This document shows, piece after piece, positions 9,901 through 20,582 of a stretch of DNA of 64,000 bases (its first letter is position 1; each line of letters begins with the position of its first letter). The stretch is from Camarhynchus parvulus (lineage: Eukaryota; Chordata; Aves; Passeriformes; Thraupidae). The stretch spans positions 22,553,733 through 22,617,732 of the forward strand of contig NC_044574.1 of the NCBI RefSeq assembly GCF_901933205.1, given 5' to 3'. The position numbers and the translations under genes were made by a program. The notes under the pieces are model-generated. The model made no database searches and was not told where the DNA came from. It saw nothing but the letters and a program-made list of their open reading frames with translations.

Positions 9901-12041
9901 ACAACACTATTTTGGTGTATGATAACATAAATTCCTGTCTTCTTTCTGAGGTGGAAATTAAGGGGTCAAAACACTGTGGAATTGCAGGGGACTCCAGTTT
10001 TATAAATGGATTTACATTATCGGTCAACCATGCACTTGCTTGGCTGGAGGCCAGTAAAGATGTTACTGTAATAGATCTGCTTTACGGTTGGCCTCTCTAT
10101 CACTTCCACTGCTGGTACGAAGTGACCTGTGTGCAGTGCTCTCCAGATGGAGTCTATGCATTCTGCGGGCAGTATTTGAACACCACAACCATTTTCCACC
10201 TGGGCAGTGGAGAGAAGCTGACCACTGTGACCTCTGAATTTTCAAGTGGATTTGTGAAATTCCTTCTCATTTTAGACACAGCCCAAGAAATGGTGATGGT
10301 GGACAGTGAGGGTAGCCTCTCTGTTTGGAATACAGAGGAAATTGCAAAGCCTCAGCTTACAGATGACTTTGACTGCAGAAGAGAAGACAGTGAAGTTGTC
10401 GGCATAGAACTTTCTGAAGACCAAAGTGCAATTTTAATTTGTAAGGCTCTCAGCATTGAACTTCTTGACACTCGTGTGTGGAAGGTGGCTGAAAAGTTTA
10501 GAGCTAAACACAATGAGCGCTTTATATCTGCCGTGTTATCCAAAAATGGCAACTGTATAATTGCTTCAATGGAAAATACCTCAGCCATTTTTGTTTGGAG
10601 AAGAGATACTGGACAGTGTATGGCAAGCTTACAGGAAATCTCAGGAACTATAGTCAGGCTAATTAAATCAAATCATCATAACATGCTGCTATCCTTATCC
10701 ACCAGTGGTGTCCTTTCTATCTGGGATATAGACATCATAACTGCTATGTCCAATATTGACAAATCGGGCAAACCCATCCAAAGACTGGTGTTGCCAGCCA
10801 GAGGTGAATTAATATACACGTTGGATGGATCAGATTCTGTCCATAAGTGGAACTTCAGTACTGGATTTATTGAAGCTGTGTTCAAGCATGAAGGTATTGT
10901 TGAAAACTGTGTGCTGACCTCTTCTGGAGAGATAATGGTTACATCAGATGATAAATGCAGCCAGTATGTATGGCACACGGTCAGCGGTGAAAATATCTTT
11001 CGCATTAATGGACAAAAAATCTCAGAGCTAATGATTACTCATAATGATCAGTTTGTAGTCTCTCTCTGCGAGCAAAATGCATCCAGAGTTTGGCGACTGG
11101 CTACGGGACATAGGGTTTGCAATATTTTAGTTGCCTTACAGAATGCATTTATAACAACTGCAAATACATTTGTGGTTGGAATGGCAAAGAACAAAGTTTT
11201 GGCAGTGAGTCTCTGGACAGGCAGTATAACAAAGAAGTTTTGCTGTGATGATGGTGCAAGCATTGTGGATATTAAGTTGATACCAGACTGCCCAGATATT
11301 ATAGTATTTATAACATCTACTGAAAGTGTTAACATCTGGAGCCTAACAGAGGAAGTCATCTGCAGACGTGTACAATTGCCTACCAATTTCTTAAAAAAAT
11401 TGGAAGACTTTGAAATATCTCCAAACGGGAAGCTAGGAATTATAACCCGTGGTGATGAGAACATCAATGTGCTCGATCTACACAGCGGAAAACTCCGTGT
11501 GGTTCACGCTCCGGGTGTCATCTGGCGGCAGAGGCTGTCTCCTGACGGCCGCTACCTGGTGTACATTTGTTGTCGTGGGGAGGAAGATGATGACAATGGT
11601 GCAGTCTCTAGTTTAATTGTAATGAGGCTAGCAGATGGCAAAAACATCGGTGCCTGCTCTCTTTATAAAACTCCCACTTTTCTTGCACTCTCACAGAGAC
11701 ATTTAAACATTATTATTGGATTTGATGATGGAAGTATAGGTACTTACACTGTAGTGGATCGAGTTGATGCTGCACTGAAAATCAAAATTGCTACTTCAAA
11801 CAGCCGTCAGATTTTCAACAACGCAACACAAGTGATTAGGCCAAAGTGTCACAATTATAGTTTCAAAGTGACTGCAGACTGCATTTGGAGGGAATCAACA
11901 GAAGTATTTGCAAGGGATAGCCCCATTACAGTTACAGAGGCTGAGGTGAGTGAAGCAACACCAACCAAAAGACACAGTTACTGCTACGAGAAAGTGTGCT
12001 CAGCCATAGATTGCAGACACAGTTTTGCATCTGACAACTGA
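3779..12041 (+). CDS. NWD2: NWD2, NACHT and WD repeat domain-containing protein 2 (3' part, spliced)
   Basis: The coding exons join(3779-3982, 5592-5736, 6038-6627, 8109-12041) give 1623 codons plus TGA, all in frame across canonical GT/AG sites. The product is a STAND-class NTPase. It has the end of the N-terminal DUF4062-like domain (visible residues 1-68), a helical linker, and a NACHT core with P-loop GGPCTGKT (visible residues 297-304). The Walker B-type stretch PLVIIFDALEQL follows (about 389-400), then a helical region, then about 10-14 degenerate WD40 units from about residue 850 to 1535. Near-identity over long stretches to remembered human NWD2 (about 1742 residues) makes the assignment firm, with about 119 residues missing upstream. 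NWD2 is expressed mainly in brain in mammals, but its biochemical role is poorly defined. I see no frameshift or internal stop, so this is a functional gene. NWD1 is the nearest paralogue but matches less well. Confidence 0.96.
3983..5591 (+). other. NWD2: NWD2 intron
   Basis: This is a GTAAGT...AG intron of about 1.6 kb. It is AT-rich with a degenerate, partly repetitive stretch around 4735-4860 (recurring 'cataacttaaa' and 'gatgtaac' words). Open frames here (for example 4239-4436 and 5204-5404) show no recognisable protein and are taken as chance. No transposon was recognised. Confidence 0.8.
5592..5736 (+). CDS. NWD2: NWD2 coding exon, helical linker before NACHT
   Basis: This 145-nt exon begins in phase 0 directly after 'ttaaaAG' and ends one base into a codon before GTAAAG. 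It encodes a lysine-rich helical segment including ISEEIKKIFKTAVKLLYEKG and MKHSQAKRY, very similar to remembered NWD2. The exon opens with an in-frame ATG at 5592, which is an internal methionine and not a gene start. The end phase (1) is completed by the next exon as Ala-Ile-Glu. Skipping this exon would shift the frame. Confidence 0.93.
5737..6037 (+). other. NWD2: NWD2 short intron
   Basis: This 301-bp GT...AG intron has a T-rich tract 'tctcttttcatccccag' at the acceptor. It carries an internal G run (about 5843-5850). Nothing else is visible. Confidence 0.85.
6038..6627 (+). CDS. NWD2: NWD2 coding exon with P-loop (Walker A)
   Basis: This 590-nt exon completes the split Ala codon and ends in phase 0 before GTAAAT. 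The product includes KQTPAFLKKCVCYIRKIAN, then DEFIPTIVASSNLRVYTS, and near its end the nucleotide-binding loop GGPCTGKT encoded at 6577-6600. The Walker A motif therefore lies just before the intron, and the rest of the NACHT domain is in the next exon. Conserved lysine and threonine of the P-loop are intact, so nucleotide binding is expected. Confidence 0.95.
6628..8108 (+). other. NWD2: NWD2 last intron
   Basis: This intron of about 1.5 kb divides the NACHT domain between Walker A and Walker B. The acceptor is ...ctctattctAG at 8107-8108. No transposon, RNA gene or coding segment was recognised. Small minus-strand frames at 7079-7261 and 7433-7699 have no recognisable product. Confidence 0.8.
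8109..12041 (+). CDS. NWD2: NWD2 terminal coding exon: Walker B, helical region, WD40 propellers
   Basis: This very large final exon (3933 nt, 1310 codons plus TGA 12039-12041) starts in phase 0 with A-Y-S-W-L-Q. It carries the Walker B-like PLVIIFDALEQL (Asp codon 8352-8354), the HGILQKLRC segment, and a winged-helix/helical part with ALGYITMSKSGLSEMELED. The conserved APDQPWVFQCNPLEPDIFF block follows, then WD40-type blades. WD-type ends include SISTWDVETRQ, GSLSVWNTEE, SAIFVWRRDTG, GVLSIWDIDI, ASRVWRLATGH and SVNIWSLTEE. The tail includes EATPTKRHSYCYEKVCSA. Packing most of the protein in one last exon is how the human gene is built too. All antisense and alternative-frame ORFs within it are shadows. 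Confidence 0.96.
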   Translation, partial: AYSWLQEEMGPDSDPVVVIRFLGSTETSTDLKNILQSICEQLAVNYRCLVQSYPKKIHDLRDLFINLLNESSFHRPLVIIFDALEQLTDSDDGRKLWWLPIHLPRSVRIILSTLPNKHGILQKLRCLIHEESNYIELTARDRKMCSQVLKHQLLRVKRKVTSGQQIYVNEAFSKCTLPMFVNLTFREVRHWRSHKDVDESSLCVTVHESIEQLFWSLENKCGSRLLSRALGYITMSKSGLSEMELEDILALDNSVMYELNERVRESNPLRIPYIYIARLKEGLQGYLIERQVKNVTLLLWANRHLQLIAQKLYLHNEEDLREMHTVMAEYFLGVWSGGRRKPFYSNDQYLSGRPDHGSRGLNKDEKHCVDQAAFDRQAPDQPWVFQCNPLEPDIFFINHRKMTELIHHLTRCGRTDDLLYGVIMNFSWLYTMIRIGQFDKALSDIELAYTYSQEKELKFLASTLRSIKFKVVKYPGSLSAELQQRLLPVVSSLPKLRHLLLECDKDGPKYCSIVPLHSSMDVTYSPERLPLSSSCMHVTEILPTFNPSTIIAALENGSISTWDVETRQLLRQITTAPSVILGMKLTSDEKYLVVATTNNTILVYDNINSCLLSEVEIKGSKHCGIAGDSSFINGFTLSVNHALAWLEASKDVTVIDLLYGWPLYHFHCWYEVTCVQCSPDGVYAFCGQYLNTTTIFHLGSGEKLTTVTSEFSSGFVKFLLILDTAQEMVMVDSEGSLSVWNTEEIAKPQLTDDFDCRREDSEVVGIELSEDQSAILICKALSIELLDTRVWKVAEKFRAKHNERFISAVLSKNGNCIIASMENTSAIFVWRRDTGQCMASLQEISGTIVRLIKSNHHNMLLSLSTSGVLSIWDIDIITAMSNIDKSGKPIQRLVLPARGELIYTLDGSDSVHKWNFSTGFIEAVFKHEGIVENCVLTSSGEIMVTSDDKCSQYVWHTVSGENIFRINGQKISELMITHNDQFVVSLCEQNASRVWRLATGHRVCNILVALQNAFITTANTFVVGMAKNKVLAVSLWTGSITKKFCCDDGASIVDIKLIPDCPDIIVFITSTESVNIWSLTEEVICRRVQLPTNFLKKLEDFEISPNGKLGIITRGDENINVLDLHSGKLRVVHAPGVIWRQRLSPDGRYLVYICCRGEEDDDNGAVSSLIVMRLADGKNIGACSLYKTPTFLALSQRHLNIIIGFDDGSIGTYTVVDRVDAALKIKIATSNSRQIFNNATQVIRPKCHNYSFKVTADCIWRESTEVFARDSPITVTEAEVSEATPTKRHSYCYEKVCSAIDCRHSFASDN

Positions 12042-13755
12042 GCAACCATCTGGGCAAGCTTATCTGAGTAGTACACGTGCTTAGGTATGTCTTCTGAATT
12101 CATGTAAAAATCAGTGTGTTTCTTGGAAGACAGATAGAAACAGCAGAGGGCAGACCAGCTGTTTTTTCCTGTCTTACATTTCTGTAAACGTAAAAGCAAA
12201 CATAAATCAAATGGGCTGCAGGGTTTTTTTTAATTTCGGAATACAAGGTTTAGTCCAGAATTTCACCAGGGCCTTGATTAAAAATTTCTAGCAATACTAT
12301 CAAAATTGTTATGCTATTACAGAAGTTAGGTGATTATATCTGTGGCTGGCAGACTGTTTTAACTAGAGCTAAAGCTCTAAGTGATTGGTGAGAAGTCAGA
12401 CCACTATTTTATATTCCAAGTCACCTAGATGGGTCTATAGCTAACAGTCAACTTTATACCCACTAGCAAAAATGTGTTTTTCTGCTTGATGGTGCAATGA
12501 CAAGATGTCACCTGCCAACCTGGAACACTTGATACATTCCATCATCATTTTAAAAATATCTACTTTTATTTTTCTTTTTAATCGGGTTTAATCTTTGGGC
12601 TGAAAGGAGTAAGTGCCAGTCAGCTGCTAACATGTCAGCATGTGAGGCAACAAGTATTTGTTCACCTCAATGAACAGAATGAGAACTTCTTTTTTAAATT
12701 GCATGCAGGGATTTCAGGTTTCTATATTGTGATAAAAATTATAAAAGTCCTGAGTTCTAAAGGAAGTATAGGGATTGGGGTTTTATTTTTGGTTTGGGGA
12801 AATGTTTCGTCTTCATAGTATGTAGTAGTACAGGTTGCAATGAAAACTTTTCAAAGAGAAGGAGCATTACTGATGAACATTTAAAGACATTAATTTCTTT
12901 ATGTTAAAATATTGCTGTCCATTTTGTTGTAAGAAAGTCTAAAGTATCTCCTCTGTCTCCAAAGTAATCCTGGTAGTTTTCAGACATGCCATGTATTAGT
13001 CCTTATAACATTTGCCTTAGTATTGTTTCTCTTCTTTCCCATGATAAATACTGATCAAATGACCAAACACTCTGAGACTGTTTGTGAACCCGCTGAAATA
13101 TTCCACTAAATGTAAAGGCTGTCAACAGGTCCCTTCTTAGTCCAGTTTGTAATGGGTTTTTCTTACTCTCACATGCATACAACCTTCACTTTCTGCTTTA
13201 GAAACTGTTCTGAGCCTTTTGTACAGTTTTACCAGTTTCAAGGCAGAAATTGTGAAATAATGAAAAATGCTGTAAAAAAATTTACATTTTCCTCAGTAAA
13301 TATAACTGGACAACATCTGAAAGCATAAGAAAATTTTCCCTTACTTATATATCTTAAAGATGGCATACCCACGGAAATATTTTCAAATTATTTAAACAGA
13401 ATAATCTTATTTTTAAAATCAGAATTCCATACCACAAATTTCCAAGAAATGAATGCTAAGCTAGAACTTAATGTATGTGTGAATGTTCAGTGTACAAGCC
13501 AATATAGTATATTAAGTGACTTGAATGATTTTTCCTAACTGGTTTGCAACTAATAGATCATATTGAATGTTTTTATGTAAACTTTGTATTGTTGGGAGAA
13601 CCTACCCAATCAGAGATTTATATTTTCATAAATGTCAAATTTAGTTAAATTTTGTTACAGAGTTGTTAAATTAGAAATCTATTGCAGTCTTCAAACAAAT
13701 ATACAGTCTTGTGTATGCATTGTTTGTACTAATAAACTGTGGAAGCAGACTTGTG
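12042..13755 (+). other. NWD2: NWD2 3' untranslated region
   Basis: The AT-rich sequence between the TGA and the poly(A) signal at 13731 is taken as the 3'UTR, about 1.7 kb long. It includes U-rich tracts (about 12220, 12545-12590, 12770-12800). No interspersed repeat was recognised inside it, which fits an exonic region. The exact cleavage position is inferred as 13748-13756. Confidence 0.75.
13731..13736 (+). terminator. NWD2: NWD2 polyadenylation signal
   Basis: A canonical AATAAA is followed about 20 nt later by the GT-rich element 'ttgtgtgtgtccc' at about 13750-13762, the classic arrangement of a vertebrate cleavage site. It is the best candidate for the end of the NWD2 mRNA. Confidence 0.8.
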
Positions 13756-13897
13756 TGTGTCCCTTAATTTCATGGAAATTCCACTCTGGCAGAGGGACAT
13801 GTGGCCTTCACAGATTTCTTTGGCCTGTACATAAATAATTTTTAAGGACAGTATTGATAAGGAAAAATTCCAGTATTTCACCCATCGCAGCTAACTA

Positions 13898-13903
13898 AAT
13901 AAA
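13898..13903 (+). terminator. NWD2: possible distal polyadenylation signal
   Basis: A second AATAAA lies about 170 nt beyond the main one. Its downstream region (about 13915-13940) is A/C-rich rather than GT-rich, so it is probably weaker or unused. Confidence 0.3.
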
Positions 13904-14306
13904 GCATTTGAAATACAGTGAGATTTGCCAAAAAAAACCCCACTCTTCTTAGATGATGTTTATGACTAGGTTGCATACTGACAAGTATGCAAATCAACAG
14001 ACATGAAGGCTTTTGTGACCAAGCCAGTAAAAAGCACAAAAAAAGGGATCTGTAACCCCACTCCAGTTCAGACCTGTGGAGCTATGGGAAGAGGTGCCAC
14101 AGTTCCCAGGATCCTGTCCCAAAGGTAGGCAGCTTCCACCTTCTTTCAAACATGGTGCATGACTTGTGCATTTTGGCCATGAACTCCCTGTCCATAACCC
14201 ATGTAATATTGGCAAGTTAGTTCTTTCATTATCTTGGAAGGGTAAAATACATCCTCTGTTTGCCAGGAGAGTGGCTGATTTGGGGTTAGTAATGGAGTAT
14301 AATGTA

Positions 14307-14412
14307 ATCACAGAACCACAGAATATTCTGAGTTGGAAGGGACCCCCAGGGATCATCAAGTCCAACTCTTAGCCTTGCACAGGACACCCCCTGGAATCAC
14401 TCCTTGTGCCTA
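14307..14412 (-). repeat. CR1 LINE 3' end (antisense)
   Basis: On the + strand the element begins with the reverse-complement octamer tail 'aatcacagaaccacagaat' and continues with 'gagttggaaggga', 'atcatcaagtccaactctta' and a 'ccttgcacaggacaccc'-type run. These are hallmarks of the reverse complement of a CR1 3' end. The inner boundary is approximate, since similarity fades after about 14412. Confidence 0.85.
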
Positions 14413-17400
14413 ACCTATCTCATTCAGCTTGCTAGCTTTCTGAATCAATTTCTCAGAGGTCAGACTCCTCACATTGAGCCTATACAGCAGACACAGGGTT
14501 CTGAGTGGCTTCAGGCTGCTATTTGCTGCTGCAAGAGTGGCTGCTCCACAGCCCTTCACAAATCTGTCCCCAAGTATGTGTATCCAGTGGTACTGAGACA
14601 AAGTACTTTCTCCAGTGATGAGCCATCCAAACACCAAGTGCTGTTCTATCCCTACATAGGAATAGTGCAATTTACTTTTTGTTAAGAAGCACTGTTTGCA
14701 TCTCTAGAACAAAGGTTTCATTTATCATTTAGATAAAGTGCATCTATAAACAAGCTCAGGTGGAATCTGTATTTTCTGACACAGAAGATTCTAGGAATAG
14801 GCTGTAGCTGCAAAAAAGCTTTACCAGGGAATTAGCCGGAAATTCTTGGGCAGACAAAGGTAAGCCAGAGGTCAGCTAGAAAAAATATTTTTATCAGTCA
14901 TTTCCTTTGCACCACAGCTGGGGAATGCATGGCCCGTGACTTCATTTCAAAGAGCCTGTGGCCATTCGACTTTTTTTCACATTATTATCAGATAACATCA
15001 GAATGTGGGTTAACATGTAGCCTGGAAAAGTTTGCATTCAGGTTTCAGTGGCTCCCCAGCCCTGATTTTTCCATGATGCACACTCAAGCCCTTTACCTGG
15101 AGAAACAAAAGTATTGGCCATTTTGCAATGAGAATTTAAAGCAAATATTGATTGCTGAAATGGTGTTTGTATGCAGAGGGGATTGTTTCAGCTTAAAACC
15201 CTGAGTTTGCTCTTTGTCAAAAACTATTAATGTGTCTGTATAATTCATCATAAAATGGGTCCTCTGGGGCACTTCCATAAAGCTGTTAACAACAATCTGC
15301 ATTGTTTCATTTTGTTGATTAAAGATTTAAAAATACCTCTTTTAGTGTAAATATTAAGACTGCAAAAGGACAGACTTCTGAAATCTATTTTTATTTCTGC
15401 TATTTTTCAATATAATAATATTTTTAATATAATCACTGCATTTTTTAATATAATCATAAAATTGATCATGTAGTTATCCAAGCGTGGACTAGGGCCTCTG
15501 GATAGGTTTCATTAATAAGGGTTTGTTACTAAGAATCATTATAAAGTATTTGTGCTACAAATATAACCTACTTCAGGTTCTTGTAACCTGTTACAGACAT
15601 TACTCTTCCTAGATCCCCACATGGCTGCAGGGAGACCAGTGAACTACATTTTTTTCCTGTGGTTTACCTTTCCAGCCTGGTTACAGAACACCATTCCTTG
15701 CATTTTGGAGGTAATCTCTTGACTTTTATGACATGAACTGATGTTCTCAGTGTGGGTCCAGTTCATAATCTCGATTCTCAGTTTCAACAGGAAGGTCAAA
15801 GGCTGCAAGAATAGTCATCACGATCCTTCCCAAGGCAGGGTTAAGCCTTTTATCATGTGCTTGTCCAGAAGGAGCAGTTTGAACCATCACCCTTCTGTGA
15901 AAAAGGGTCTTTCACTGTCAAGGACAAGCTGTACAGTGCTCAATTCACTTGAAAACAGAGGCAGTAAGCAGAAGAGTGTGAGGGAATGTTTCCAGTCCAG
16001 TATAACATGCTCTTAAAATCACACCTTTCCCCAAGTGACTGTTAAAATCTGCCCCTACCAAGCTCTTCTCCCTGCCTCTGCTGTCCTGTCATCCCGGACC
16101 TGTGCTGCCCTGCTTGCCAGGGTGGGTGAAGCTCCATCCCGACTCAGCAAAGCCCCTGATGTGTTCCCAGCCGTGGTACACTCTCCATTTGCAGCACCTG
16201 CTCTTTTGGTGGTAGCTCACTGGTCTCTCCTCCAGCCTCAGCAGGGATATACAAAAATGGATTTGAGGCGTGTTCTCATGTTCCCACTGTCAGAGCTTTC
16301 ACCACATAGTACTGTATAAATAAAATCATCTGCCTGCTCTCCTACTACATCTCTGATTACACATGCATTTCGGTGCATGTGAGAAAGTTTCTAAACTAAA
16401 ATAGATCTAGTTAGCATATTTAAAGTGAAATACACAGAATTGCAAGGTGGGGGATGCAGCAAAAATCCAGACATGCTGTAGCACAGATGAAAACAGAACA
16501 TCCCCAAAGCAACTGGATAGTCTGCTGCCATTTGTCTACATTATCTCATCACTTGCTAGTAAATTGCCCAGCACTTCCCACTGTAATATCACATTGACAA
16601 TAGCATATGAAGTCATAAAGTTAGCCTTTTAGGCTGCACTTTTTTGAGGCAGCCTTCTATCTCAGCAGGAGCATTCTCCAGAATACCACAGCCAAAACAG
16701 TGGACTAAGGTACAAGAATGAGATTAGAGGGAAAAGAGGATTTCTGAAGGCTGAATGTCTCGACTGCTTTTCCTTTGAAAAAGTATCACAGCCGTGTTAT
16801 TGAACAAGCAGTATGGATTTGTGTGACAAGTGATCATTTCCTGCAGGACACATCTGTGAAAACCTGTCAGGCAATCAACCCAAAAGGATCCCAGCAGCTT
16901 GCACATACTCACAGCAAACGACAGGTTTCAGCAGCACAGCAAGTTTGGGATTGCAGGGGCTGGGGCAGAATTGCTCTACTACACAGGAATACCGGGTGCT
17001 GGTTCAAAAAATCTCAAGAATGAACAGTCTGTGAAACAAAAAATAGAGTAGCCATGGAAGGGGTCTGAAAAGGGTGCTAAGCATCAGGAGACAGGGGAAG
17101 GCAGCCTCACTGTGTTTGCTCTGAGCAGCCTCCTGGCTTAAAACGCAGCTTTTTGACTGGACGTTTCTCAGCCTGTAGCTCACCTCATTAGCCCAGCAGC
17201 CACAAGAACGATGTAAAATACCACAGAGCTGGCCATGGGGTGACCTCCAGCTGGGCAGGACCATGAGGCTGTTCCGAGCACATGCCATGCACAGGGCTGC
17301 CCACAGCTGCAGATCCGCAGCCCTAAACTCTGGGCATCTCCTGCCTCCATCACCTTCCCTCACAACCTGGGGATATGTTAGCCTGCCAATTCTTTATTTA

Positions 17401-17639
17401 CTGACCAGAAAGCCTTTGAAGAGTTTAGTGAACGTTTTGTACAAAGAGACTTCCTGGTTCAAGTCAATTTTCAGCTAAAACTAATCGTTTGCAGGAAAAA
17501 AATATTTAGAATGTGCCAAAGACCTGTTGCAGAGCTTTGCAGCACGCTAGCTCATAGCCTGCAAATGATGCTTGGTCTTCACGTTATGACAGTTGTCTGC
17601 TTAAAATAAGACTATCCAATGCAGCTTTCATTGATTTCT

Positions 17640-17820
17640 TTGCTGGTACATGCCGTTTCGGCCCCTGTGTGTGCTGGCTCCTGCACGGCCCAGGTGGCGC
17701 ATCCGAGTCCCTCTGCGGGCAGGCACCTGCCTGCCCCAGCCCGCTGCTGACAGCAGATCGACAGCCTCGGCTCCAGCTCCCTGCCGGGACACGAGGGGAA
17801 GCACGGCAGGGCAAACCAAG
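17640..17820. promoter_or_regulatory. CpG-rich patch, possible promoter
   Basis: About 13 CpG dinucleotides fall within roughly 180 bp of GC-rich sequence, in surroundings that are AT-rich and CpG-poor. CpG-dense islands in birds usually mark promoters, and the nearest downstream + strand gene is C4orf19. There is no TATA box, initiator or transcript evidence, so promoter activity is only inferred. It could instead be a chance GC-rich block or an old repeat. Confidence 0.25.
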
Positions 17821-17990
17821 CCCCTGGTGACCTTCATCCAGCACCCTGCTTCCACAGGGAAGGCGAGGATGCAATCCCTGCAAGGCAGGGAGGCAACTGT
17901 AAATCCGGCATTTTTTAGAGTGAGAACAGCACGCCTGCTCGATACAGCAGCCGACCTTCATTTCAATGCTTCCATGAGGCTTAACACCAC

Positions 17991-18050
17991 AAAAAAAAAA
18001 AAAAAAAACAAACCACTACACCAACCCCCACCACACCAACAACCACACCC
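17991..18050. repeat. A-rich / C-A low-complexity tract
   Basis: A run of about 18 A's begins near 17992 and passes into a C- and A-only stretch (CCACACC/AACAACC-type words) to about 18048. It is simple low-complexity sequence. The left flank is the GC-rich patch, so it could mark the end of an old retroposed segment, but no parent sequence was recognised. Confidence 0.7.
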
Positions 18051-20555
18051 TAAGGGATTCAGTTATGGAGAAGGCTTTGTTTGCCCTGCTTTGCACCCCC
18101 CAGCTGCCACACAGGCAATCTTAGCACCAGTTCCAGGTACACTAACATATATTAAAGATCACACACAACCCAGGTGCTTGCCTAACTTAAACCTCTCCTC
18201 CTGTATAGGGAAAACTCTCAACTGATTGTGGCAACAGAACATCTTTCATATCACTTCTGGAAACGCCACACTCAAAATGATTTCAGGAAAGTCAGCACCT
18301 TTCAAAGGTAAACGTGACACGATGCCTGCAAATACACCTCAGAGCTGAATTTCTCTTTAGAGAATCACACAAAACCGTGGGGAATAAATGTCATTGCCAG
18401 GCAACATGCAACAGAGGAACTTTCTGCCAAATCCCTCCAGCACTGTTTGTGATATAGGGAGATTTAATTTAAAGAATACGCAAACGGCAGCGTGAACACA
18501 CTGACAGGCTCGGGCTTTGTTGTGATCATTGTGACTGTCCCGGAGGAAAGGAATTCCGTGGCACGTGTTCTTCCGCTTCTCCTTCTTTTAACCCTGGCCA
18601 GAAAACGGTGAGTTCTATCAGGTTTTTATCCAGCTTGCAGGTAAAGGGTTACAGATTCTAGGAAGTATTAAATGCAAACTTTAAAGGATTTTATTTTCAT
18701 CTACAGTCACATGATGCCTTAATACCCAATGACACTAACTACAGTGTCTCATTAAGAGGTCATGCAAACTCCCAAGCTAAACAAGGCATTCTTACATATT
18801 TAACATTCAAATGCAGAAGCCAAGCTAAGCCATGGAAGATTGTAATCAGGAAAAGCTACACTTCCTGATCCACACAAAAGCTACAGGTAGGAAAAGTTCT
18901 TTTAAACTTTTAATATTGTGCTTTCTGGAGAAACTGTTTACAGGGCATATTTTGTTCTCTTTTTTCTACCTTTCAAAACAGTCTAAGAACATTATACTAA
19001 AAATATCTGATCTCACTTGTTCCACCTGTTGTAGAGTCAGGATTGTTTTTACACTCAGAAATAGACTTGGCTCAGTGAAAATCCAAAGGAAACAATTTTT
19101 AAGCCAAGCCTATTTAAAAAGCAATGTTTTTAGAGATCTCTTAGTTATTGAAATGGTTGAGTTGTAGTATGTGGGGTAAAGGAGGAGTTAATATGTATTT
19201 GATGTCTGAAATGAAGGGAATTAGAACTCTTCTAACTTCCTTATATCGTGAATTGCACATTGTTTCACCCACACCAATCCTACTGTATTTTTATGGATTT
19301 TACTTCCTCAATGAGCTCACATGATTTCTAAATTCCCCTCCTAGAATTTGGTACATAAAAAAATCTTACAAAAGCAAGTGAAAGATAGATGCAGAGTACT
19401 ACAGTTTACCATAAAAGAAGAATGAAATACACAGTAAGAGGAAAGTCCGTTAAAACCAGTTTATTTTAAATTGAGAAGTTAAATTGCATTAAAGCATATC
19501 AGTTTTCACGTGGCACAATGAAGTTTCACTGACAGTTACTGGCAATATTGCAGGAGTTAATTTTTTTACTTGCACTGAAGGAGTTTTCCAGGCTACAGCA
19601 TTAGCATTTTTACCACAAAGACCTTTTCCTCATCACAATTTTTGTTAAACTCTAATTGTTTACAGACAGTGTTCTAAATACTCAGTTTTTTAATACCTCT
19701 ACAGGAATTTAAAGACTGCGTTCTAGATGATTACACAATCCAAATTTACTAAATATCTCTAGCGCATTATAGGATTGCCACATCCTGAGGATTCCCACTG
19801 CTCAAAAGCAGCAAGTGTTGTTTATTGTTTTCCTCCTACAATGGTTGGTTGTTGATTGCTTGTAATGTCATTTTTCCACAGTTCATTCTATAAAACACAT
19901 CTCTTTTTCTTGTTTCTACATAATGCTAGGAGATACTAAAAGAAGTGGAGAATAATAATATCTGATGCAGCTTGCTTCAGATAAGCGCTCAGCTTTCTTT
20001 GGGAAAAGAAAGGGGGTTGTCTTTACCAGTATTTAAAATAAATTTGAGTCCAAACAAGTTTACCAATGGCACTTTAAAAATTGTCATTCACTTTCAGAGT
20101 GCCCATCTTGAAACATAGTAGGTCTCATGTTGAGGAGGACTAAGATGAGAACACAGCCTAGATCAGCCTCAGCCATGAAGTATCTCTTTATCAAACTCAT
20201 TGTACCAATGTCCTGCCAGAGCAGCTCCCAAGTGTGCCGATGGGAATGCAGCAATAAACAACTACACTTTAAAAGAACTGCTCTGAGTTTACTATAGCTG
20301 ACTTCTGAGCCTATATTATTTACAAAAATCTATCTAGAAACTGTTGTAGAAGAGGGGCTTATTGGCTAAGCTACATTTTTATCTCAGGAGAGGAACACCA
20401 CAGCCCCCAAATCAACAGGCAACCACAGGCTTTCACTGAGAAGAGCATTGCACGAATAGCAGCCTGCCATGGCCAGTCTTTTCTAAGAAAAGTTTGTACA
20501 AGTTGTATGTGTCATGGTAAACCAGCTTAGTAGCTCAGTAGTTAAATTTGTTGAA

Positions 20556-20582
20556 CATTAATTACACAAAATGTAATTAATG
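20556..20582. repeat. inverted repeat (11-bp arms)
   Basis: The arms cattaattaca (20556-20566) and tgtaattaatg (20572-20582) are perfect reverse complements separated by 5 nt. The arms are AT-rich and sit in non-coding sequence. No function is evident. Confidence 0.8.

Larger units (their letters stand above)
13760..17639. other. intergenic / non-coding stretch
   Basis: After the NWD2 poly(A) site I see no gene. The only recognised repeat is the CR1 tail at 14307-14412. Open frames of 60-125 codons on both strands (for example 13994-14365 minus and 16035-16319 plus) have no recognisable domains and are treated as chance. AT-rich tracts occur at about 15395-15470. Confidence 0.6.

Noticed and set aside
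13994..14365. 123-codon minus-strand frame
   Set aside because: It overlaps the CR1 tail at 14307-14412 and shows no protein family.
17650..18225. 191-codon + strand frame over the CpG-rich patch
   Set aside because: High GC suppresses stop codons here. The translation is Pro/Arg-rich and runs through an A-tract (poly-Lys) and a C/A low-complexity tract, which argues against a real protein.
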